Of a stretch of DNA of 47,297 bases, positions 1-11,900 are shown piece after piece. Both the position numbers and the translations under genes were made by a program. The stretch is from Candidatus Magasanikbacteria bacterium RIFOXYD2_FULL_41_14. GTDB taxonomy: Bacteria; Patescibacteriota; Patescibacteriia; Magasanikbacterales; GWA2-37-8. The notes beneath the pieces are model-generated. The model ran no database searches, was not told the DNA's origin, and worked only from the letters and a program-made list of their open reading frames with translations. The DNA lies in assembly GCA_001784475.1 (NCBI GenBank), contig MFRE01000004.1:1-47297 (forward strand), given 5' to 3'. Every line of letters begins with the position of its first letter. Position 1 is the stretch's first letter.

Positions 1-45
1 CCGTTTCAAGGCGAAGCAAGAAAAAAAGACGATACTAAATTATCT

Positions 46-137
<92 letters not shown>

Positions 138-206
138 GTTTAATTTGATTTTTATGATATAATAGTATAATTGTAGCAGAATTTGAAAAATAGTCAATGA
201 CTTTTT

Positions 207-1811
207 ATGAAACGACTAATCTTTATCCTCGCTCTTACTGCCAATTTTATCCTCGTTTTGGCGGTAATGTCTAATTCTTTGGACCCTGATTTTGGTTGGC
301 ATCTTAGTTTTGGACGCGACTGGGCGCAAACCGGCCAATTCCCCTATACCGATACTTACACTTGGAGCAAACCCGACATGCCCTATACCAACCACGAATG
401 GGGCGGGAGCGCCTTGCTTTGGTTTATTTACAGTCGCTTTGGTTATACTCCGCTCTTATTCATAGCGGCCAGTACAGTTCTGGCTGGTTTTTTAATAATT
501 CAAAAAACTTTCTTTAAAAAAATTACCACTGTTGGGTTGGTATTTTCGTTTATCGCTCTTTGGTGCGTCACACATATTTTAATAATGCGCCTCGCCATGG
601 TCACATTATTTTTTATGGCTTTGACTTTATATATTTTAGAAAAAATTGATACTGGCGAAGATAAATATATTTGGTTTTTGGCTCCCCTATTTTGGCTTTG
701 GTCTTGTGTTCACGGCAGTTGGGTTTTGGGATTTATTATAATCAATATTTATTTTTTTGCTTCTCTTGCTCAAAAAATTGCCCCTCTTAAACTACGACCA
801 TATTTATTGGGCAAAATATGGAACAACAAAATATTTTATAAATTAATCGCCACGCAAGCGGTGGCGGTCGGCCTAATCGCGATCAACCCCTACGGTCTAA
901 AAATATTTGTTGAAATTTCAGAATATTTTCAGCAAGGATATTATAAAAATTTCATCGGCGAATGGGTACCATCTTATAATTTTCCAATATTTTGGGAGAT
1001 ATTGATCTTACAAACTGTCGGCTTAGCATTATTAGCGCGGGCCTATTGGGCCAAACAAGTCACCATTCGCCAAGGTCTCATATATTTAGCGTTTTTTTAT
1101 TCCGCCTGGTCATACAAGCGCAACGCCTTATTAATCGCGCCTCTGACAGTACCAATCTTAGCCGCTACCGCCGAATATGCTTGGAGTAAATTAAAAAAAA
1201 TACCACTTTTTTCACCTAGCAAAATCTTAAAATTGCCAATGGTTTATTTTCTGATCGCCCTCTTAGCGCTAAACTTTTTTTATATTCTCAGATTTCACAA
1301 CAGCACCGACATCTGGAATGATCCGGAATTATTATCCGCGCATGATTTACCATTAGACGCGGCAAATTTTTTGAACGCACGGTTGCAAAACGAAAAACCA
1401 AAAATATTTAATGATTTTAATTGGGGCGGATTTATGATTTATAAAATGCCCGGCGTGCCAATTTACTTTGATGGACGCGGTACTGCCACCTGGATGTATA
1501 ATACTTCCACTAGTATGTTGGCTCATTATCACGCAATATTTAGAGATCCCGATGGACTGGCGGAAATTGAAAATAATGATGTCAAGTATATTTTCTTAGA
1601 AAAACATACTTATTTTTCAATCGGCCCTCCGGACAGAGTTAATAAATTTTTATTTGGTTCACGATTAAACCGTGTGTATAATACTGAACCGCGCGAATTA
1701 GAAAAAGATTTGGAAAATAACCAAAATTGGCAGTTAATTTATTCCAATACCAGCACAAACATTTGGCAAAACGTCAACCCCGCGCTAACGCCGCCACCCA
1801 GACAAATTTAG
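207..1811 (+). CDS. Polytopic membrane protein, possibly GT-C glycosyltransferase-like
   Basis: 534-aa ORF, many hydrophobic segments, early motif DPDFGWHLSFGRDWAQTG; the only substantial plus-strand gene. Confidence 0.75.
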   Translation: MKRLIFILALTANFILVLAVMSNSLDPDFGWHLSFGRDWAQTGQFPYTDTYTWSKPDMPYTNHEWGGSALLWFIYSRFGYTPLLFIAASTVLAGFLIIQKTFFKKITTVGLVFSFIALWCVTHILIMRLAMVTLFFMALTLYILEKIDTGEDKYIWFLAPLFWLWSCVHGSWVLGFIIINIYFFASLAQKIAPLKLRPYLLGKIWNNKIFYKLIATQAVAVGLIAINPYGLKIFVEISEYFQQGYYKNFIGEWVPSYNFPIFWEILILQTVGLALLARAYWAKQVTIRQGLIYLAFFYSAWSYKRNALLIAPLTVPILAATAEYAWSKLKKIPLFSPSKILKLPMVYFLIALLALNFFYILRFHNSTDIWNDPELLSAHDLPLDAANFLNARLQNEKPKIFNDFNWGGFMIYKMPGVPIYFDGRGTATWMYNTSTSMLAHYHAIFRDPDGLAEIENNDVKYIFLEKHTYFSIGPPDRVNKFLFGSRLNRVYNTEPRELEKDLENNQNWQLIYSNTSTNIWQNVNPALTPPPRQI

Positions 1812-2523
1812 CTCCGTGTTGTTTTAGCACTCGGGCACACTCACGCGCGGTGGCACCACTGGTAATTACATCATCTACTAACAATATCCGCTCGGGGACA
1901 ACCGCGTCTAAATTCCAACAAAAAGCATTACGCAAATTTTTTTGACGCGCGCGCCGATCTAACTTGGCTTGCTGAGCGGTAAAACGCGTACGGCATAAAT
2001 TTTGGGAATCCAGCAAACATTCCTTGCCGGTATTTTTTAATTGCGAATAAATCAACTCAGCTAAAATTAACGATTGATTAAATCCGCGTTCCCGTTCGCG
2101 TCGCGGGTGCAATGGCACCGGCATAATTGTTAGCGGTCCGGTAAACAAAAAATCCAGACGCCAAATTTCTTCGGTAATTATTTTTTGCCATAATTGTGAC
2201 ATCTCAAATACCGAATGATATTTAAAATCAGTAATTAAACGCGCGACCGCGGGAATTTTATAATTAAAAAAAGCCATCACCCCAGCAATCGCGCCGTGTT
2301 TTTGACAATTAAAACAAACGCGGCCGTCTAAATTAGAACGACCGCAACGATAACAAGCCGACTCAGCCAAATTAGTTGGCTCCTGTCGACATGACTGACA
2401 CCACCACTCCCCCTCTTGACCACAATCGGCGCAATGGATTGGAAACAACGCGTCTTTGAACAACTGGATTCCCGCTTGCGCGGGAATGACAAAATCACCT
2501 AATGATTTTATCATTTCTCCCAA
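1774..2523 (-). CDS. comF: ComF family phosphoribosyltransferase-like protein
   Basis: N-terminal zinc-finger-like CADCGQEGEWWCQSC...CYRCGRSNLDGRVCFNC, then ILLVDDVITSGATARECARVLK PRPP motif. Overlaps the upstream ORF end. N-terminus contains the repeat-derived peptide VIPAQAGIQ. Confidence 0.9.
   Translation of the reverse strand: MGEMIKSLGDFVIPAQAGIQLFKDALFPIHCADCGQEGEWWCQSCRQEPTNLAESACYRCGRSNLDGRVCFNCQKHGAIAGVMAFFNYKIPAVARLITDFKYHSVFEMSQLWQKIITEEIWRLDFLFTGPLTIMPVPLHPRRERERGFNQSLILAELIYSQLKNTGKECLLDSQNLCRTRFTAQQAKLDRRARQKNLRNAFCWNLDAVVPERILLVDDVITSGATARECARVLKQHGAKFVWVAALARG
2464..2490. repeat. Family-1 palindromic repeat inside comF 5' end
   Basis: ctggattcccgcttgcgcgggaatgac; encodes VIPAQAGIQ on the minus strand. 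Confidence 0.85.
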
Positions 2524-3107
2524 ATAAATTTATCAACCAGCCAATTACCGTTTGTCTTTACCAGATAAACCGAAACGCCAGCTAAACGACTTGTCACTTT
2601 ATTTTCTTTATCTTCAGTTATATGAGTTTTGATATCAACTTGCGCGCTACTCCCTTGCCAATCGCTCAAATCAGAACTAACAGCGAGAGTGGAAACACCG
2701 ACAAACGAACCGGATGGCGGTCGGGGGCTAGTAAGAGGACCACTGATTTTAACCCATAAAGCAGGGGTAGAAAAATCTTTTACATCTAACAAATTTTCAA
2801 AATTACCGGCACTGGAATAAGAATTATAGCGTTCAATAAAAATCCGAGCCAATTGACGCACACTATTCTGTTCTGTTTCTAAAGCAGTGGGCACCTGCGC
2901 TGTAACACCTTGAGTAATCGGGTTTACCACAACGGTTTGACCAGTGGGCAAAACTACATCGGCCAAAGGGGCAGTGTTGTTATTCGTCAAATTCGCGTCA
3001 GGGACCGCCTTTTTTTTGCTAAGCATTATAAAGAATACGCTCACACCCAAGATGGCGAGAACAACTAAACTGATTATGATAAAAATTCGGGTACGCAGTG
3101 ATAACAT
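2511..3107 (-). CDS. Hypothetical protein with one N-terminal TM segment
   Basis: 198 aa, IFIIISLVVLAILGVSVFFIML signal anchor; co-directional with the T4SS-like cluster. Confidence 0.7.
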   Translation of the reverse strand: MLSLRTRIFIIISLVVLAILGVSVFFIMLSKKKAVPDANLTNNNTAPLADVVLPTGQTVVVNPITQGVTAQVPTALETEQNSVRQLARIFIERYNSYSSAGNFENLLDVKDFSTPALWVKISGPLTSPRPPSGSFVGVSTLAVSSDLSDWQGSSAQVDIKTHITEDKENKVTSRLAGVSVYLVKTNGNWLVDKFIWEK

Positions 3108-3132
3108 ATAATTATATTATACAACAAATAAC

Positions 3133-5007
3133 TTATCCATTCAAGCGCTTGAACTCCGCTTTGGACCTCTCAATCTGCAAAAGCTGTTCCGGGTTGGTCG
3201 TTACAATTTGGTCTTCCGTATAAGAAGCGACAACTTTAATAGCGGCGTGTTTTAAACCGGCAAAAAATATCCCTTCGCCCGGGCCGGATTCCAATAGCAA
3301 ATATTTTTCACTATCGGTTAACAAAAATGTTTTTTGCACCGTATCAATAGCCGCTGGCGATTGGCGCAATAATAATTGTAAGGCCGAATTGGTCACGATT
3401 GCCTTGCCGTAGGGCGAACCCAAAAAGTCACTAACGTCTTGGGTAATAGTGGTTACCCCCAAATAATATTTACGACAACGTTTAACCAGCGAAAAAATAA
3501 AACGAGCGCTATCTTCATGTTGCATCATCCACCAGGCCTCGTCAATAATTAACATCCGTTTTTTCTGCTCCGAACGCACCACATTCCAAATATAATTGAT
3601 GACCGCGTAAATTGCCATGGGCCGAAGTTCGTCTTCTAAATCACGCACTGAAAAAACCACCAACTGATTTTTTAAGTTGACATTGGTAGGCGCGTTAAAT
3701 AAACCACCAAAAGTTCCATCGGTAAATTTGTGCAATTTCAAAACTAATTCTTCCGCTCCCACCATTCCTTCCAATATTTCTTCTAAATCCTGCATAATGG
3801 GCGGAGTCACTTTTGCTAAATCCGCGTCAGGGGTAATATCTTTTTTAGCATAGGTTTCAATCAAAGCCCGATCAATGATAGCGTCTTGCTCGGTCGTAAA
3901 TCCACCAAGCATAATACGCAATAACCCCTTCACGGTTATCACCGCGCTTCTAATAATATCTTCCACCGAAACATCTCGGCTTACCGGTCGAGGCAGGTCA
4001 AAGGGATTCACTTTACTTTCCGATGACAAAGATATACTTATATATGTGCCACCCACGGCCTCACTCAAATGCTTGTATTCCATCTCCGGATCAATCACGA
4101 TTACATCTGTACCCATCATCAAACTGCGTAAAATTTCCAATTTAATCGCGTAACTTTTGCCCGCGCCAGCGGTGGCGAACACCACCATATTAGCATTTTG
4201 CAAAGAAAACCGATCAAATAAAATTAAACTGTTGTTATGGCGATTAATACCATACAAAATACCGTCGTCAGAAGTAAGCTCGGCCGAAATAAACGGAAAA
4301 GACGCGGCAATCGGCGAAGAATTAAGATTATAAGAAATCATTAATTCATCATTGCACAACGGCAAAGTAGAATTAAAACCTTGTTCGGCCTGATATAAAA
4401 CTTTACGGCTAGTAATAGAACGGGAACCAAAAATATTTTCAATATCTTCGGACAACTGGTCTAGCTTGGCCTTATCTTTAGCGTAAATAGTAATATAAAA
4501 AGAAAACTGAAAAAAGCGTTCTGTCCCCTGCGTCAAACTATCGCGCAATTCTTCCGCGTCGCGCAAAGCGGTCTCGCGGGTCGGATCGCGCGGCGAGCCC
4601 TTGTCGGCATCGGCCGATAGCTGGGCTTCTAAGGCGCCAACTTTATTTTTTAATTGTTTTAAAATTACCGCTGACTTCACGGGATAGAAAAACATGGTAA
4701 TATCCATGTTTACCGACAAATTAATAATAGGTGAACTCCAGCCAATGGAAATATCGCGAGAATAACTGACGACAAAAATTGTTCGACAAAAAGTTGTGCC
4801 TAATTCTAAATAGCTTTTTTCCACATTAAAAGCCGACGGTGCCATCAAATCTTTAATGGATACCACACCCTCGCGGTAAATCCTTTCTTCAGCCAAAGTA
4901 ATCAACTCTTCCGATGTATCTTGCGATACGGAATTTTTATCTTTAGCAAAAAATCCGGGCTTTCTCTCGGTTTTGGCTTTAGCGGTAAATAAAGGTTTAA
5001 AGGCCAT
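3133..5007 (-). CDS. VirB4/TraC-type conjugation/secretion ATPase
   Basis: 624 aa, Walker A FATAGAGKSYAIKLEILRS, Walker B RMLIIDEAWWMMQ, ITQDVSDFLGSPYGKAIVTNSALQLLLRQ typical of VirB4. Confidence 0.92.
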   Translation of the reverse strand: MAFKPLFTAKAKTERKPGFFAKDKNSVSQDTSEELITLAEERIYREGVVSIKDLMAPSAFNVEKSYLELGTTFCRTIFVVSYSRDISIGWSSPIINLSVNMDITMFFYPVKSAVILKQLKNKVGALEAQLSADADKGSPRDPTRETALRDAEELRDSLTQGTERFFQFSFYITIYAKDKAKLDQLSEDIENIFGSRSITSRKVLYQAEQGFNSTLPLCNDELMISYNLNSSPIAASFPFISAELTSDDGILYGINRHNNSLILFDRFSLQNANMVVFATAGAGKSYAIKLEILRSLMMGTDVIVIDPEMEYKHLSEAVGGTYISISLSSESKVNPFDLPRPVSRDVSVEDIIRSAVITVKGLLRIMLGGFTTEQDAIIDRALIETYAKKDITPDADLAKVTPPIMQDLEEILEGMVGAEELVLKLHKFTDGTFGGLFNAPTNVNLKNQLVVFSVRDLEDELRPMAIYAVINYIWNVVRSEQKKRMLIIDEAWWMMQHEDSARFIFSLVKRCRKYYLGVTTITQDVSDFLGSPYGKAIVTNSALQLLLRQSPAAIDTVQKTFLLTDSEKYLLLESGPGEGIFFAGLKHAAIKVVASYTEDQIVTTNPEQLLQIERSKAEFKRLNG

Positions 5008-5028
5008 ATATCAGTCAAAAATTCATAA

Positions 5029-5715
5029 TTAATCCGCTTCCATTTGAATATTGCCCAAAGCCGGCAATCGTTCGCTCAAAGCGATATCGGGATTATAGGT
5101 TGAATAGAATAATTCAATTAATGATTGCGTATCAACGCGCGCGATCTCTAATCCCATGCTTGACAAGCCGGAAATTACTTGGCGCACGCGCATATCTAAA
5201 TCTTTTTTTCGCGACAAAAATTTTTCGTCTTTCAATCTTATTAAACCTACCGGATTAGCCACATCTTTTAACCGCGCCCAAAAACTTTTCTTTTTATTAG
5301 ACAATGGGTCATAGGGGACAACAACAAAAAATTGCTTACTGGTAATAGACCCCAAACGTACCAATTCTGATACAAACGAACGGTAATCGGCAATTTGCGC
5401 GCGCAACAATTCATTTTGCTGTAAATGCTCACGTTCTATCAGCCGATCCAGATAGGGTTTTATATAAAGTTCGCGCGATTGAATTAAAACTTGCAACGGA
5501 TGCTCCAAAGAATTTAAAAATCCCACGTAAGCGGCAACAATCGCGTTTTGCTCATCATCATTTTTTAAAGCAAAATTAATACTGGAAACAATTAAAACCG
5601 CCCGCAAAGTGCCGTCTTTCATTATTAAAGTATCCTGCTTAATTTCAGCAATGGCTAAGTGCTTTTGAGCTGAACGCAAAGCAGATTTTTTTTTCGCGGC
5701 CGTTTTGTTCTTCAT
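5029..5715 (-). CDS. TraC/VirB4 N-terminal-domain-like protein
   Basis: 228 aa, HLAIAEIKQDTLIMKDGTLRAVLIVSSINFALKNDDEQ; immediately upstream of the VirB4 ATPase. Confidence 0.7.
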   Translation of the reverse strand: MKNKTAAKKKSALRSAQKHLAIAEIKQDTLIMKDGTLRAVLIVSSINFALKNDDEQNAIVAAYVGFLNSLEHPLQVLIQSRELYIKPYLDRLIEREHLQQNELLRAQIADYRSFVSELVRLGSITSKQFFVVVPYDPLSNKKKSFWARLKDVANPVGLIRLKDEKFLSRKKDLDMRVRQVISGLSSMGLEIARVDTQSLIELFYSTYNPDIALSERLPALGNIQMEAD

Positions 5716-5720
5716 AATAT

Positions 5721-6149
5721 TTATTCTTCTTCCTTATAATATCCGCCGGTATTTACCACTAAAGTCAAATCACGCAAACGACTATAAGATAATTTAGGGA
5801 CAACGCTTACCTCCTCAACCACAGCAGTCTTAGGAGTAGCCATTAATTCTTTTAACTCCTGATCGGAATATTCCTTTTTCCAAACTCGCCGTGAGGGCAA
5901 ACGCATGGTCTGCACGATATTCAAAATAAAAAAATGAAAAGGTTGACCATTAATTTTTACAAACGCCAAAACAAGCGCAAATCCGCCGATAACCGCGAGT
6001 AAAGTGATAAACAAAGGAGTGTCGGCTAATTTGTAAGCAATAAACAAAAACAATCCGGCCGTAAGCAATATTATAAATTGCCTGGTGGTAACCGGGCCGA
6101 AAATCTTGTCTTCCACGTCAATAAATTGTGGAACGGTAAATGAATCCAT
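5721..6149 (-). CDS. PrgI family membrane protein
   Basis: 142 aa, FTVPQFIDVEDKIFGPVTTRQFIILLTAGLFLFIAYKL with two TM segments and FHFFILNIVQTMRLPSRRVWKK; located 5' of VirB4. Confidence 0.85.
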   Translation of the reverse strand: MDSFTVPQFIDVEDKIFGPVTTRQFIILLTAGLFLFIAYKLADTPLFITLLAVIGGFALVLAFVKINGQPFHFFILNIVQTMRLPSRRVWKKEYSDQELKELMATPKTAVVEEVSVVPKLSYSRLRDLTLVVNTGGYYKEEE

Positions 6150-6152
6150 ATT

Positions 6153-7388
6153 TTATAATCCCAATTCTTTTTCCATATTGATAATAGCCGTGGTTTCTTC
6201 CGGCTTAAGCACCATTGACATTCCAGCCGGCACTGGCAAATGCGCCCCCAACAATTCTTTGGAAAGAGCGCTGACATACGACAAATACAATGCACTACTC
6301 CGCCAAGCGCTACTCGCCTGCCAGAATAAAATTATTGATTCTTCTTTTAAATTTATAAACTTTTGCGCTAAACGTTTAGCCGCTTGGGTAGGATCGGGCG
6401 CTAAACGCCTAAAATCTTCCAAAGTAAATGATTTGATCTCGCCCAGCGGCCCCAAGGTTGGAGTTTCCGAAACAACATCCGCCATAGAAGGCCGGGAGGC
6501 GGATAAACCTCGGCTAATTTCAAATTGCTGGGCAGGAGCCACCGGCACAACCTTATCAACAAAAACCTTCTCGGGCGTGCTGGCCTTAACCTGAGCAACT
6601 TCAGTTATTTTTACCGCGGGATGAATAAAAGAGTTGTTGGGCGCGCTAATGGCGGGTAATTCCTCGTCCCAATTAATACTTACCGCCGGCAGTACTTCTC
6701 CCTCACGCGCCGGCAACATTTTTTTATTGGTATCAACCACTACGCTTGTTTTTTTAAAATTATCAACATTAGAACAAATTTTTTCCAATTCCGTGGCTTG
6801 CGATTCTGTCAAACCCAAACCGCCATCTTTTATGGAACGAAGGGCGGTAACGCGAGTATCACTTTCCCCGCGTACATCTTTCAGGCGCAACAAAATCACA
6901 CTGCGCAAGCGATTAGCAAAATTTGGTGGTACTGAAAAAGATAATTTTTTCAAGACCACTTCCACCTGATTTTCACGCCGACTGGAAGTGGGTGTCAATC
7001 CCGATGGACTAATTATAGAAAGGTCGCTATCATCCAAAAGTGACTTAGTGTCAAAGGCAACCGACTTGGACGCGACAGGTTGAATTTTCTCAACAAAAGG
7101 TTTTGGTAAAACAATTTTAGCTTTAGGCAATGCCGTGGGCAAAACGATATTTTTCACTGGCTCTTTGTTTACGATAGGCGTCTTTGGCAAATCAATATTT
7201 ATCTCTTTTTTTACAACCGATTCGGAGGCGACCACAGGGGCTTCAACTTTTTCAATAACTATCTCATCTGATTTTTTTACAACCAAAACCGGCGCCACTT
7301 TTTTAGGACGCTTGGCCAATTCCGACAATAGCACACGCTCAAACGTGCCGTCGGATTTTTTAATTAAAACACTTGGTTCTAAAGCCAT
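6153..7388 (-). CDS. Hypothetical protein of T4SS-like cluster
   Basis: 411 aa, Val/Lys/Pro-rich N-terminal half; contiguous with prgI-like gene. Confidence 0.7.
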   Translation of the reverse strand: MALEPSVLIKKSDGTFERVLLSELAKRPKKVAPVLVVKKSDEIVIEKVEAPVVASESVVKKEINIDLPKTPIVNKEPVKNIVLPTALPKAKIVLPKPFVEKIQPVASKSVAFDTKSLLDDSDLSIISPSGLTPTSSRRENQVEVVLKKLSFSVPPNFANRLRSVILLRLKDVRGESDTRVTALRSIKDGGLGLTESQATELEKICSNVDNFKKTSVVVDTNKKMLPAREGEVLPAVSINWDEELPAISAPNNSFIHPAVKITEVAQVKASTPEKVFVDKVVPVAPAQQFEISRGLSASRPSMADVVSETPTLGPLGEIKSFTLEDFRRLAPDPTQAAKRLAQKFINLKEESIILFWQASSAWRSSALYLSYVSALSKELLGAHLPVPAGMSMVLKPEETTAIINMEKELGL

Positions 7389-7414
7389 GATAAAAATTTA
7401 TATTTTTCCAATAA

Positions 7415-8899
7415 TTATATCGCCGGAACTGGTGATTTTGGCGGACGATCGTGATTGAGTTGCCATTTATTTTCTTCTTCAGAAAAATATAGCAGTGGGC
7501 TCATTTCCGGCCCATAAACTTCTTCAAACGTCTCACTCAATTCTAAAATACGCGAGAGATATGGTTCGGTATTAAAGGAAACTTTCATAAATTCTACCAC
7601 CATTTCCATTTTAACGGTAAAAGGACGATTGTACATAACTAACCAATCTTTAATCATTTTTAATTTTTCCGGAGTTAAATCTTCGTGAACAATTTGCCGC
7701 CACTCAAACGGTCTTGGCTCTATCCCCGCTTCGCTTAATAAACCCTTGTAATCAATTAAGTCGCACTCACGCGAATGAATATATAGATAAATCAAACGCA
7801 ATAACATGCCTTCCCATTCCACCGGCCATGCATTCGCGGTAATCTGAGCTTTAACAAATTTTGACTGCTCCAAACCATCAATATCAGAATTACCAACGGT
7901 CTGTGTAAAATTCTTAATAAAATCTCCCACGGTCGGCGACTCATCTTCCAAGCCAATAAACTTTTCTTCGCCATTACCCAAATTTTCTGTTAAATTGAAA
8001 CAAGCCGACAAGTAAAAATCCAGATATTGCTCTGTCGCCAAATCCGATTTAACACATTTTTCTATTGGCACACCGGCCGCGAGTGAAGCCCAAATATATT
8101 TCTTAATCAAAAATCCTTTAGTTTCAAAATCCAAATATTCATAATCATGCCACACGAAAAATAAAATTACAATTTCAAATAAATTATTAACCGTGGACGA
8201 ATCACCGGAAAAATCGGGCTCTCTGCCAGTTAAAAATTTAAGCATGAGTTTCCCCACATCGCCATTACGCCCATAAAACGCTTGACCCAAAAACCGCCAG
8301 GCCGACAGCCAGTCCGATACCGCGCCCGAGGCAAATTCAGCCACTAGAGTTTCAAAATCATAGCGTTTTTCACCATCAAAATACAATAGCAGCGCGCCGA
8401 CCGCGAGCATTTGGGCGGATACTAAATCATAGGCCACGGTTAATTGGTCAAAATGGGATAGTAATTTATCAAAATCCGTTTGTGACAACCGCGCCGACCG
8501 CTTGGCCAACATCGCCGCCCCATCCGCGTCAATTCCCATTAACCACCAATGATCTTCCCAAGCCGCGTTAAATATATTAGGGTCAGGAGTGATATTGGAT
8601 TCCACGCCCAGCGTTTCCCCCATCATTTTGTCTGCTTCTAAAAGCGCTTTTTCCATACCAAGCAGATCGCCACGTTCCAAACGCGATAACACCGAAATAG
8701 TATAAGCGAACTCAACATCATCCATTGTACCCAAAGTATTGTTGTCCAAATCGGTAACAATCAAATCCAAACCCTGCCAAAAAGTTTTGTCATACCAATT
8801 GGACCCAAAAACTTTTTTACCCAAATCACGCAAACGGCGCAATATCGCCAATTGCTCGGGCCAATAATGTTCTAAATTGTGAATATCTTGCCAATGCAT
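7415..8899 (-). CDS. Hypothetical protein of T4SS-like cluster
   Basis: 494-aa uninterrupted ORF, acidic, co-directional, short intergenic gaps. Confidence 0.7.
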   Translation of the reverse strand: MHWQDIHNLEHYWPEQLAILRRLRDLGKKVFGSNWYDKTFWQGLDLIVTDLDNNTLGTMDDVEFAYTISVLSRLERGDLLGMEKALLEADKMMGETLGVESNITPDPNIFNAAWEDHWWLMGIDADGAAMLAKRSARLSQTDFDKLLSHFDQLTVAYDLVSAQMLAVGALLLYFDGEKRYDFETLVAEFASGAVSDWLSAWRFLGQAFYGRNGDVGKLMLKFLTGREPDFSGDSSTVNNLFEIVILFFVWHDYEYLDFETKGFLIKKYIWASLAAGVPIEKCVKSDLATEQYLDFYLSACFNLTENLGNGEEKFIGLEDESPTVGDFIKNFTQTVGNSDIDGLEQSKFVKAQITANAWPVEWEGMLLRLIYLYIHSRECDLIDYKGLLSEAGIEPRPFEWRQIVHEDLTPEKLKMIKDWLVMYNRPFTVKMEMVVEFMKVSFNTEPYLSRILELSETFEEVYGPEMSPLLYFSEEENKWQLNHDRPPKSPVPAI

Positions 8900-8910
8900 A
8901 GTTTTATATT

Positions 8911-11900
8911 TTAAGCCGCCATCTGGCCGTCATCATTTTTACCAGGGCTTCTGTTCGCTTGTGAATTATAAGCGCGTTGAATTGCAACGCGATTAAGCGC
9001 CCCTTGCTCTTTTCGGTTAATACCACTGCGATACCTCTCAATAAATTCCAGCATATCTGCCGTGGTTTTAATTTCCCGTGAACCATTGCTGAGAATAGCC
9101 TCTCCTTCGGGCAACATTAAATTGAAGTGACCAGCGGTAGCCTCATCAAAATCCATATTGGACCGCATACCCAAGGCGGCCGCGAGCGCGATAGGCGCGT
9201 TATCCATTGTAACCGCAAAGTTGTCGGCCAATTGTCGCAAAGCCGCCTCCTGCCTTTTTTCCAAAGTATCCAAATGCCCAAAGGTGCTGGTTTGCATGGC
9301 CGAAGTAACGCCACCGATTATCATTCGCCCTGTTTTGGGGTCAATAACAGCTTTTTCACCGGCCGCTAAACCGGCTAAATGGTCAATATTACGGCCGTCC
9401 TGACGGTTAAAATTGTGTTCGGTGGTAACGTTCTGATAGGTTTCACGCAAGGCCTTGGCATTGCGCATATCAATGGCGATGGTTTGACTATCTTCGTTCA
9501 TCTGCCCGTTGCTATGGGTTTTAAGACGGCGCATACGCTCTTCCGAGCCGAGTTTGCGCCAATCGCCTAAAATAAAATTCATGGCGTCGTCAGCGTCTTG
9601 GCCGCGGAACATTTTTTCCTTCATGTCAAAATAAGTATGGCCACCATCATCCAAGTGCGCTACATTCAAAGCCATTTTTTTGGCATCAGCCAAGAATTGA
9701 TATGATTCGGCATGACTATTAATTTTGTCTTGATATGTTTTCCAACCAGCTTCCGCGTTAACACCTTTGCCAAGTTTAAAATTGTTAGTAAACGCGCGCA
9801 ATTGATTTTGCAAACGCATACCCTCAAATCCTAAATCTTTGGCAATATCGCCAAAGCCCTTACTAGAATCAGACACTTTTTCTACCAATGATTTAAAGGC
9901 ATCGCCATACCCTTTGCCAGTATCCTTCATGTGCTTCAATACTGCGTTTTCCGACATCATTAAATCCGCATCTCCGCCCAAGGCAATTAAGCGGTGTAAG
10001 TCGTTAGTACGTTTATTACTGGATTGATTGACAAAATTATTAAGATCAGGATCATTGCCATCAATACCGCCCCATTGTAATCTGTCCTCAAACAATTTTT
10101 TTAATAATTCACCTTGACCACGCGCTTCGCCAGTAAGTTCTCCGCGATTGGACGCCTTAATACGATTGACAATTTCCGCAAGCATATCATCACTCCAAGC
10201 TTCTTTAGTCAAAAAAGTGATACCCGCCATCATCATGGCTTCTTGGTCGCGCGCTAACTCACCACCGCTTTCTTTAATCGCTTGGGCGTGGGCAAAATTA
10301 TCAACCGCCATCGTAACCGCTTGTTCGCGCTCTACACCAGTATATTCCTGCATCTTTTTGTTAATAAGCGATTTCATGGCGGTAGATTGGGTATGATTGC
10401 CATAACGTTCCATGGAATATTGGTCATCGGCCTCATCCAACATTTCTTGCTTGGCAATACCAGTGTGTTCGGCAAAATATCCGGCCTTAACATTGGCCAA
10501 GGCAGTTTTGGCGCCAATGGATTTTTTGTTTAAAATCTTATTTTCCTCATCTATTTTGCGCAAAATTGCCGACAAGACATCATGATCCGGACTCTCTTTG
10601 GCTCTCTCTCGCGCCGCCGCCAATTCCAAACTATGTTTTTTCTGTGCCGCTTCATGTTGCGTTTTCAAATCTTTTAACCCTTCAGAATATATGCCTTGAA
10701 GCATTTCTTCCTTCACCATATCAACAGCTTTTTGTGCGCCTTCGGCTACCACCACTGATTTTTGAGTTGCCTCAAACAAAGCCCGAATAGCCGGAATCTT
10801 GAGCGCTTCTTCTTTGGATCCACCCTTGGCCGCTTCCAAGCGTTTTTGAGCTGCTTCATCAAGTAGTTCTGCCCTGGTAGCCCTTGCGCCCGCCCCCACT
10901 AACCCTGGAATAACCTTTTCAGTAGTAAATTCATTCGCCAACCGTCCTGCTTCCTCATCAATTGCACTACCCATTTCCTTTATGCTAGTCTGGGGAGCTT
11001 GACCACTGGCCTGCAAATATCTTCTCCACAATTCCGGCTTCTTTTTATCTGCCCCCCAATCAGGATGCTCAGCATCAACGGCACGGTGAAGATCTTCCCA
11101 CATCTTTACATCTGCTCCCGCCAAACCAGGATTAACTCCATAACCAACATCGTGTTTCACCATTTCACTCGCGACCATCGCGTCCAATCTCTTTTTAAGC
11201 AAATCTCCCCCGATCAATTCAGGATGAACTTTAAAATGCTCAATTAAAAATTCTTTACCAAGCCGTCTGTTAACTTCATCTTTAAACATACCGTCCGCTA
11301 TTGCCGATACTTCCTCAGACGACTTTCCCGGATTATTACCCTTTGCTTCTTTCAAAAATTGTTTCCTCAAACCCTTTTCCTCTAACTCTTTTTCCAATGT
11401 TTTGCGTTTCTCCTCGGCCACGGGATTTTCTGCGATATAAGCTTCCATGATCTGACGACGGCGGTCGGCTACTTTGAATTCTGGGGATGCTTCTTGGGTC
11501 TTTTTCGCTTCTGCTATTATTTTTTGATTTTGTTTTTTTTCAATCTTCAAAGATTTTAGCTCGGGATCTTGGGCCATCTTCTTTTCAATTTCGTCATTTA
11601 ACCGTTTTTTTCCCACAGTAAAATTAGAGTTTACCGTTAATCTTTCCTGCTCCAACCGCTCTACTGTTTGCTTAGCAGTTGAGAGCTCCTCAGGCATTTT
11701 AGCTTCAAAAGCTTCAATTTCAACATTTTTTGTTTGGATGTCTTCAAGCAAACCAGTGTGTGCCTTTGTTCCGGTTTGTGTTTTCTTTAATTTTTGCAGA
11801 AGTTCTTCCTTCTCTTTTTCCAGCTTAGTTTTCCCAAGATACCAATCTCCTCCTTTTGTTCGCAAATTATCATCCGGTTCACTGCTTTCTGCAACATATC

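Noticed and set aside
6085-6594. 169-aa plus-strand ORF opposite the PrgI region
   Set aside because: Antisense shadow of two well-supported minus-strand genes; no domain or upstream signals.
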